Origin: Candidatus Omnitrophota bacterium | GTDB taxonomy: Bacteria > Omnitrophota > Gorgyraeia > Duberdicusellales > 4484-171 | Assembly: GCA_023228195.1 (NCBI GenBank) | Contig: JALOBR010000047.1 | Location: forward strand, 1 to 7,817 | Direction: 5' to 3' | Length of the DNA: 7,817 nt | Shown: positions 3,244 to 7,817 of the stretch, piece after piece | Position numbering within the stretch: position 1 is the first letter of the stretch | Layout: the number at the start of each line of letters is the position of its first letter | Position numbers and translations under genes: made by a program | The notes under the pieces: generated by a model | What the model saw: only the letters and a program-made list of their open reading frames with translations | Told to the model about the DNA's origin: nothing | Database searches by the model: none

Positions 3244-5082
3244 TTATCTATACGGAGAGGTGCCGGAGCGGTTTAACGGGTACGCCTGGAGAGCGTAAGT
3301 CCTGAGAAATCGGGACCCAGGGTTCAAATCCCTGCCTCTCCGCCATTGATACCAATTCGAACTCTGTGATTCTGATTCTTGAGTCCCATGGTTCGTTTGC
3401 AAGCGGGTCCGCCATTGATACCAATTCGAACCATTGTGCTCCTTATCCAGGAGCGCTAAGGTTTCAATTTTAGTGTGCGCCACATAATAAGGCTTAAAAT
3501 CTTTCTCATTCCCTTCAAAAAGCTGATAAAAATCCGTTTCCTTAGTTAATACCGGCTCTAAGAGTATAGGTGCAAGTAGCTCTTTAAGCGCTAAGGCAGA
3601 GGAGACGGTATTTTTGTTTAAAGTTTCACGTAAGTTCTCTAGCCTATGGTTTATCCATTCCTTGGGTGGAGCCTTAAAACTATTCTCTTTTTGAAATTCT
3701 AAAGACCCTATTTCTGCTGTTAATTCTTCATTTTTCTTTTCCGCCTCAGTTAAAGCTTCAGATACCGCCTTTGAAAGATTACCCATTTTAATAAAATTGA
3801 GATAGTTTTGTATCTCCTGCTGTATCTTCTCAAATTGAGCTTTTTTCTTCTTAACTAAATCAGGCACTTCATTGAAACCTTCGGCAGCTAGTTTTTCCAC
3901 ATTCTTATAGACATATTCCAAATTATCAGCAGTTAATATCTTATTTTTAAGTTCATTGATAATAATTTCTTCTATCCGTTTACGGGGAATAGTAAGAGTG
4001 TTATTGCAGGTTTTTCGGCTGGCATTATAACAGCCATAATAACCACTGCCTTTACCGCTTATAAGAACAATAGCTCCACCGCAAGCATTGCATTTCATAA
4101 GTCCGGAAAACAAATGATTAGGGCTGGTGTGGATATAGCTTTTTTGTTGGTAAAAAGATTTTTTCTTCTTACTTACCGGCCAAGTTCCTTTTAGGTCATC
4201 CAATCTTTTTTGAGTTTTTTCCCAAGTATCTTTATCGATGATAATCAGGTCTTGCCTAAAAATAGGAACACGGTCTTTTTCTGGACGGAGAAAATATTTT
4301 TTCTTACCGGTCATAGGATCGCGTACAGTTTTGGTTTTTCTCCAATTCCACTTACCAATGTATTTATCATTCCTTAGCATTCTCGATATAGTAGAAATAT
4401 TCCATCCGCCACGCATATTCCTTTTAGTTTGTATTTTATCTACATTAAGTTGCATTACTATTTTATGGATACTTTTACCTTCGCTAAACTCCTTAAATAT
4501 CCGTTTTATAATTTCTGCTTCTTCAGGATTTATTTTATGGACCATGCCTTCATATTTAGCTTGGCCCTTTTTATTAAGCCTTAATTCGCCAACCGGCTTA
4601 GTGCAGTAACCATATACACTTTCTCCAGCACTAAACCCACGCAGTTTTTGCCCTTCTAAACCGCGCATAGTTTTCTTTCTTAGGTCATCTAAATATAGCT
4701 CATTTATTAATCCACGCATCTGAATGCCTAATTTAGAATTTTCATCATCAGTGATTATGCCGTCAGATACAGAGATTAGTTTGACTTGGTAATAATTGAA
4801 TTTAAGTACCAGCGTAAGCATTTGGTGGTTGCTTCTTGAAAGACGAGAGAGGTCATCTACCACTACTGCTTCGAATTCTTTATTTTCCGCAGCTTTTTCT
4901 AAAGCCTGGAGCCCTGGACGATTAACAAGAGAACCCGAGATAGCTTCATCAACATATATGTTTTCATCATTGACGATTATGTCATGCTCTTTGCAGTAGT
5001 TTTTGCATACCCTAATCTGATCATCAATACTTTTTTCGCTTTGGTTCTCTGAAGAGTATCTTGCGTATATCGCTGCTTTCAT
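3244..5082 (-). CDS. Large serine recombinase (site-specific integrase of the island)
   Basis: The 612-residue product has the large serine recombinase architecture. A resolvase catalytic domain (about 3-145) carries the YARYS motif, with Ser10 as expected nucleophile, and DDLSRLSR (76-83). A recombinase DNA-binding domain spans roughly 155-295. A zinc ribbon has C331, C334, C351 and C359, and a charged coiled coil (about 405-465) follows. It should cut and rejoin att sites through a 5'-phosphoserine intermediate. The ATG at 5082 has AAGGA upstream and overlaps the stop of the preceding small gene (ATGA). Residues about 580-612 are read from the antisense of tRNA-Ser and host flank, after two SNWYQWR repeats (552-558, 575-581). 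The integrated form thus has a host-derived tail and stop codon. It runs convergent to tRNA-Ser. Very sure of the family. Confidence 0.95.
   Translation of the reverse strand: MKAAIYARYSSENQSEKSIDDQIRVCKNYCKEHDIIVNDENIYVDEAISGSLVNRPGLQALEKAAENKEFEAVVVDDLSRLSRSNHQMLTLVLKFNYYQVKLISVSDGIITDDENSKLGIQMRGLINELYLDDLRKKTMRGLEGQKLRGFSAGESVYGYCTKPVGELRLNKKGQAKYEGMVHKINPEEAEIIKRIFKEFSEGKSIHKIVMQLNVDKIQTKRNMRGGWNISTISRMLRNDKYIGKWNWRKTKTVRDPMTGKKKYFLRPEKDRVPIFRQDLIIIDKDTWEKTQKRLDDLKGTWPVSKKKKSFYQQKSYIHTSPNHLFSGLMKCNACGGAIVLISGKGSGYYGCYNASRKTCNNTLTIPRKRIEEIIINELKNKILTADNLEYVYKNVEKLAAEGFNEVPDLVKKKKAQFEKIQQEIQNYLNFIKMGNLSKAVSEALTEAEKKNEELTAEIGSLEFQKENSFKAPPKEWINHRLENLRETLNKNTVSSALALKELLAPILLEPVLTKETDFYQLFEGNEKDFKPYYVAHTKIETLALLDKEHNGSNWYQWRTRLQTNHGTQESESQSSNWYQWRRGRDLNPGSRFLRTYALQAYPLNRSGTSPYR
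3254..3345 (+). tRNA. tRNA-Ser (anticodon GGA), integration target
   Basis: The acceptor is GGAGAGG (3254-3260) with CCTCTCC (3335-3341), the discriminator is G3342 and CCA is encoded at 3343-3345. The anticodon stem TACGC/GCGTA holds loop CTGGAGA, giving anticodon GGA. A long class II variable arm (GTCC...GGAC) and T arm CAGGG/CCCTG with loop TTCAAAT complete it. The gene is intact, although the recombinase reading frame runs antisense through it. The 3' end and the next 17 bases recur 69 bases downstream. Confidence 0.97.
3339..3362. repeat. Attachment-site-like direct repeat, copy 1 (at the tRNA-Ser 3' end)
   Basis: A 24-bp sequence starting TCCGCCATTGAT and ending CAATTCGAAC is repeated exactly at 3408-3431. 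Its first 7 bases are the end of tRNA-Ser including CCA. It lies exactly at the boundary between host tRNA and the recombinase gene, as expected of an att core. The matching copy at the other end of the element is outside the window. Confidence 0.7.
3385..3431. repeat. Second direct-repeat copy within a decayed tRNA-Ser 3' end
   Basis: Bases 3408-3431 repeat 3339-3362 exactly. Upstream of them, 3385-3407 still resembles the tRNA-Ser T-arm region at 3316-3338: CCCA-GGTTC is kept, and I count about 21 identities in 30 across 3385-3414 versus 3316-3345. The arms no longer pair, so this is not a tRNA. It looks like an older duplicated attachment site. Both copies translate to SNWYQWR in the recombinase frame. 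Confidence 0.55.
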
Positions 5083-5264
5083 TTCACATCCTTATGTTTT
5101 AAAAATATATCAGGACTTTGTTTGGCTATTATTATGTATTCTTCGGCTAAAATAGAAGAAATTACATCTAATAGGCGCTGCATAGAGGGGATATCTTTCC
5201 AGCTAAAAGTAGCTTTGTTTCCTGTAACATTACCCTTATTTTCTATTAAACTTATATTGCTCAT
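5079..5264 (-). CDS. Small protein coupled to the recombinase, unknown function
   Basis: The product has 61 residues with a polar head, a 'FSW' segment (20-22) and a helix-prone stretch (about 28-48). It has no cysteine motif, membrane span or clear helix-turn-helix. Its TGA stop overlaps the recombinase ATG in an ATGA arrangement, so the two are probably translationally coupled on one mRNA from the promoter at 5344-5371. Small genes next to integrases often encode accessory or directionality factors. That is only inference here, because I do not recognise the sequence. The ATG at 5264 has no good Shine-Dalgarno, so the start is less certain than the frame. Confidence 0.65.
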   Translation of the reverse strand: MSNISLIENKGNVTGNKATFSWKDIPSMQRLLDVISSILAEEYIIIAKQSPDIFLKHKDVK

Positions 5265-5335
5265 AAAAATATTGCTTTCAGTGCAAAATAGGTATATATT
5301 AGCCCCTAGAGGTATAAAAACCCGATATTCCTGTA

Positions 5336-5365
5336 ATGACTAAATTATACCCTAAAAGGTATATT
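5336..5365 (+). promoter_or_regulatory. Opposing promoter for the XRE repressor and cargo operon
   Basis: ATGACT (5336-5341) and TATATT (5360-5365) are 18 bases apart on the plus strand, giving a start near 5372 and a 30-base leader to the ATG at 5402. It occupies the same DNA as the minus-strand promoter, so polymerase could use only one at a time. The match is weaker than that of the opposing promoter. Confidence 0.5.
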
Positions 5366-5370
5366 AGTCA
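5337..5370. promoter_or_regulatory. Palindromic operator with nearby GGTATA half-sites
   Basis: TGACTAA (5337-5343) mirrors TTAGTCA (5364-5370), and TATACC (5346-5351) mirrors GGTATA (5358-5363) around CTAAAA, with a two-base asymmetry. Further GGTATA copies at 5291-5296 and 5311-5316 are 20 bases (two helical turns) apart. The second of these sits in CCCTAGAGGTATA (5304-5316), close to CCCTAAAAGGTATA (5350-5363). The likely ligand is the XRE protein encoded next door (inference). Confidence 0.55.
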
Positions 5371-5371
5371 A
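5344..5371 (-). promoter_or_regulatory. Strong promoter for the small gene and recombinase
   Basis: On the minus strand TTGACT (5371-5366) and a perfect TATAAT (5349-5344) are 16 bases apart. Transcription would begin near 5337, leaving a leader of about 70 bases before the ATG at 5264. Both hexamers lie inside the palindrome described at 5337-5370. Confidence 0.75.
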
Positions 5372-5401
5372 GTCTTTTCTTTTCATCAAAAGGAGGTCTG
5401 C

Positions 5402-5605
5402 ATGGATGCTAAAAAGCTTGGCAAGAAGATAAAAATGGCTCGAGTAGAATTAGATTTAACGCAAATAGATCTAGCTAAAAGAATTAGCGCTAAGCAAAAG
5501 AGTATTTCCCGTTATGAAAACGGAGTATCTTTACCATCCCTAACGACATTGGAGAAACTATCTAAAGTTCTCAAAAAATCAATGGGATATTTTATAGAAG
5601 GTTGA
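5402..5605 (+). CDS. XRE/Cro-C1-family HTH transcriptional regulator
   Basis: The 67-residue product is essentially a single HTH_XRE domain (about 7-61). The helix-turn-helix is clear: LTQIDLAKRISAKQKSISRY (19-38) followed by ENG-S-PSL-TLEKLS-L, the standard lambda-repressor-like signature. AGGAGG (5391-5396), 5 bases before the ATG at 5402, fixes this start over an in-frame ATG at 5336, which would precede the predicted transcription start. It lacks a dimerisation or protease-responsive C-terminal domain, so it is Cro-like in size. Its gene diverges from the recombinase module across a palindrome. It probably represses one or both of the overlapping promoters and so controls when the element moves or expresses its cargo (inference). 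Confidence 0.9.
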   Translation: MDAKKLGKKIKMARVELDLTQIDLAKRISAKQKSISRYENGVSLPSLTTLEKLSKVLKKSMGYFIEG

Positions 5606-5646
5606 GATTTAAAAACTAATGAGGCTCTCTAAAATGAGGAGGGGGC

Positions 5647-7047
5647 ATGACAAAGATAACCAAACCACCCGTAAGAGAAATTATCGAAGATTTTGCAAAA
5701 GAAATTGCTGCGAAGAAACAGAAAGGCCCAAAACCACAAACACACATAATTGCTTTTAGGGATGATGAACATTATAAAAGAGAGCGAGAGGTTTACTTGG
5801 TTCCTATAGAGTTATTGCGATATCGAAAAGATAATGGAAGAATTTGTTCGGATGTGTTAAATTTTGAGAAAAATAATTATTTGCTTAGAGAGGATGACGA
5901 AGATAATCAGAAGATTATAAAAAGATTTTTAGAAGAAAAGGATAAGGAAAAGACAGAAGAATTAGAAAAATCTATTCAGCTAAGCGGACAGAGAGACCCT
6001 GCTATTATTACTTGCGATGGTTTCCTTATAAATGGGAACAGAAGAAAGGTGGTGTTTGAAAAATTACTTGATAGTACGCATGATAACTCAAAATACGGCT
6101 CGATGAAAGTTGTCATTTTGCCAAATCATGGTGGAGAGGGAGGGGCGCCTACTTTAAAAGAAATTGAACAACTAGAGAATAGATATCAACTGCAAAGTGA
6201 TGGAAAAGCGGAATATTATGGTTTTGATAGAGCTTTGTCTATCAGAAGAAAAATAAATCTTGGTATGAATTTAGAAGAACAATTAAAAGATGATCCACGT
6301 TATGTTAATTTAATCGAGAAAGAATTCAACAAAGTAGTTAAAGATTATGAAAACGAATATCTTAAGCCACTTGAGTGCGTTGATAGATATTTAGCAAGTA
6401 TAGGTCGGGAAGGTTTTTATGGTTTAATATCTACAGGAGTGGCTGATCGTCAAGGTAAATGGCAAGCTTTTTTAGATTATAATAATTATGTACACACTAA
6501 GTTAAATGACGACAATAAGAGGATTGATCTCGGAGTTTCTGAGGATGAGAAAGGGGATATAGAGGATCTATCGTATAAAATAATTAGAATGAGAGAATTC
6601 CCAGATATAAAGGTCCATCAATTAATGCGGTTGCTTCCTAAAATGTTGAAAAATGAAGATTCGAAAAAGGAACTTATGAAGTTGACTGATGTGGATAATG
6701 TTGTTCCTGATAATTTGGTTAATATTTCTACAGAAGATGAAAGTTATGAGAAAAAGGTTGAAGAAATTTGGAGAAAAAATAACGCACGGATGGTTGTTGG
6801 CCAAGTTATGAAGGCAAAAAAACTGTATGAAAATCGCAAAGAAAAAGAAACGCCTCTTACGCTTTTAGAAGGCGCATTAAAAAAGTTAAATCATGATCAG
6901 ATGGATATCAAGGCAATTGGACTTGGAGAATTAAATGTAGCGATGGGTTTAACTAAAAAAATACAAGAAATAGCGCATGGACTTGAATCAGAAATTTATC
7001 ATTGGGAGAAAGAGGCTAAAGAACTTTGGAGAAAGAAGAAAAGCTAG
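5647..7047 (+). CDS. ParB-like (ParB/Srx-fold) domain protein, putative cargo or defence component
   Basis: The 466-residue product has a basic N-terminus, then a ParB/sulfiredoxin-type core at about 50-185. Its signature residues are 'SGQRDP' (113-118), 'DGFLINGNRR' (124-133) and 'ENRYQL' (177-182), matching the GQ-P-I / DG-I-GNRR / EN-Q pattern of ParB-like domains. In ParB proteins this fold binds nucleotide; in others it is a nuclease. Which applies here is not visible. The remaining ~280 residues are charged and largely helical, with no family I recognise. A GAGGAGGGGG ribosome binding site precedes the ATG at 5647. It lies 41 bases after the XRE gene and 3 bases before the helicase gene, so it is in one operon with the latter. 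This is not a plasmid-partition pair: the next gene is a helicase, not ParA. Confidence 0.8.
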   Translation: MTKITKPPVREIIEDFAKEIAAKKQKGPKPQTHIIAFRDDEHYKREREVYLVPIELLRYRKDNGRICSDVLNFEKNNYLLREDDEDNQKIIKRFLEEKDKEKTEELEKSIQLSGQRDPAIITCDGFLINGNRRKVVFEKLLDSTHDNSKYGSMKVVILPNHGGEGGAPTLKEIEQLENRYQLQSDGKAEYYGFDRALSIRRKINLGMNLEEQLKDDPRYVNLIEKEFNKVVKDYENEYLKPLECVDRYLASIGREGFYGLISTGVADRQGKWQAFLDYNNYVHTKLNDDNKRIDLGVSEDEKGDIEDLSYKIIRMREFPDIKVHQLMRLLPKMLKNEDSKKELMKLTDVDNVVPDNLVNISTEDESYEKKVEEIWRKNNARMVVGQVMKAKKLYENRKEKETPLTLLEGALKKLNHDQMDIKAIGLGELNVAMGLTKKIQEIAHGLESEIYHWEKEAKELWRKKKS

Positions 7048-7050
7048 AGC

Positions 7051-7817
7051 ATGGAAAAACGATTAACAATTAAATTAGAAAATCAGTCTCTTAAGGTCAT
7101 TGATGATTATAACCTTTTAAAAAGTAATAATATTCTTCAGCTTATTTCTTGGGGATTTAATCAAGACAGGGAAAAGCAAATCTATGAAATTAATTCTTCA
7201 GAGATAGATAGAATTTTTATTCGTTTATTAGAACATTTTAAGAAAAAGAATATCGCTTATGTGCTGACACCTTCGGCAGAGCTTCTCCGTAAGAATATTT
7301 TTAATAGTAGTCAAACTTTCCAAGAAATGAAAAATACGGCTGCAAATTTTAAGAATGGAGAATTTAATCATAAAGATTTTAATAATTTCAAAAATTTTAT
7401 TTCAAAAAATATTGTTCGCGATCTAAAAGAGCATCAAATGAAAGCAGCTTATTATCAATCGATACTAGGTAATAATGCCAATTTTTCTGTTCCCGGAAGT
7501 GGCAAAACGTCGACTGTTTTAGCAAACTATCAAAAATTAAAGTTGGAGAATAAAGCTAATATTTTGTTTGTTGTCGGGCCTCCAGCATGTTTTGGTCCGT
7601 GGGAAAGGGAGTTTGAATTAACTTTAGGTTATAGACCAAAAGTTAAGATATTGTCTGGCGAAACGAAATCAAGAAGAAAGTTTACTTATCTGTTGTCAGA
7701 ATCTCAAGATGATGAGCTTTTCTTGATTTCATTCCATGCCGCCTTTAATGACCGAGACGAGATCAAAGACTTTTTCAAAAGAGAGGATGTCAAGTCGTTG
7801 TTAGTTATTGATGAAGC
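7051..7817 (+). CDS. SNF2/DEAD-H-type superfamily 2 helicase (3' end missing)
   Basis: The frame is open from ATG 7051 to the window end, giving 255 complete codons. After a ~120-residue N-terminal region of no recognised family comes a Q-like motif 'DLKEHQMKAA' (124-133), then motif I (Walker A) 'PGSGKT' (148-153). Motif Ia-like 'GPPACFGPWEREF' (176-188) follows, with Pro-x-x-x-x-x-x-W-E-x-E-F typical of SNF2 proteins. The window stops in motif II 'LLVIDE' (250-255). It should be an ATP-driven DNA translocase or helicase. It starts 3 bases after the ParB-like stop and has only a weak ribosome binding site, so it is probably translationally coupled. The helicase core C-half and any fused nuclease are beyond the window. 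Confidence 0.88.
   Translation, partial: MEKRLTIKLENQSLKVIDDYNLLKSNNILQLISWGFNQDREKQIYEINSSEIDRIFIRLLEHFKKKNIAYVLTPSAELLRKNIFNSSQTFQEMKNTAANFKNGEFNHKDFNNFKNFISKNIVRDLKEHQMKAAYYQSILGNNANFSVPGSGKTSTVLANYQKLKLENKANILFVVGPPACFGPWEREFELTLGYRPKVKILSGETKSRRKFTYLLSESQDDELFLISFHAAFNDRDEIKDFFKREDVKSLLVIDE

Noticed and set aside
2922..3362. CAATTCGA shared by the hairpin-element box and the att repeat
   Set aside because: The match is only 8 bases and the att repeat has no flanking hairpin or second box, so chance is the simplest explanation.
4238..4999. Plus-strand frames opposite the recombinase gene
   Set aside because: They are antisense to conserved resolvase and recombinase domains, and no ribosome binding site or protein family is visible.
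5336..5401. Upstream in-frame ATG extending the XRE regulator by 22 residues
   Set aside because: It would lie within the promoter/operator, before the predicted transcription start, and AGGAGG fits the ATG at 5402.
5647..7047. Plasmid partition (ParB) function
   Set aside because: There is no adjacent ParA, no parS-like repeats and no replication gene; the partner is a helicase and the context is an integrated element.

Overview
The window looks like a low-GC Gram-negative chromosome. The evidence is an outer-membrane beta-barrel gene, bacterial Shine-Dalgarno sites and bacterial tRNAs. The mix of an alginate-export-like porin, a small zinc-ribbon protein and many hairpin repeats reminds me of uncultivated Omnitrophota-type genomes. 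That is a recollection-based guess, not something the sequence proves.

Left part (1-3250), apparent host backbone. The 3' part of a beta-barrel porin gene ends at a textbook intrinsic terminator. A 118-bp tandem array of hairpin units follows (1113-1531), with a diverged relative beside it. After an AT-rich promoter comes a long GC-rich leader, which can fold in competing ways around the ribosome binding site of a small Tic20/DUF4870-like membrane protein. Next are a zinc-ribbon hypothetical protein and tRNA-Arg(UCG). Two 165-bp-period repeats then carry more copies of the same hairpin family. I count nine copies of this family in 2 kb, sharing the boxes AATTCGACTA and AGTCTCATT (or their complements) around a stem whose sequence changes while its pairing is kept.

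Right part (about 3340 to the end), apparent integrated element. It starts at the 3' end of tRNA-Ser(GGA). A large serine recombinase gene lies just inside on the minus strand, and its last ~33 codons read antisense through the tRNA into host DNA. A 24-bp direct repeat, apparently part of a decayed copy of the tRNA 3' end, marks the junction. The recombinase is coupled by an ATGA overlap to a small upstream gene of unknown function. Both are driven from a control region whose two opposing promoters overlap inside one palindrome. The other promoter serves an XRE-type repressor followed by a ParB-like protein and the beginning of a SNF2/DEAH-type helicase, cut off by the window end at its DE(xH) motif.

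The layout (recombinase module, repressor switch, cargo operon of DNA-interacting proteins) suggests a mobile genomic island. Its cargo may be a defence or DNA-processing system, most of which lies beyond position 7817. The far attachment site is not in the window.
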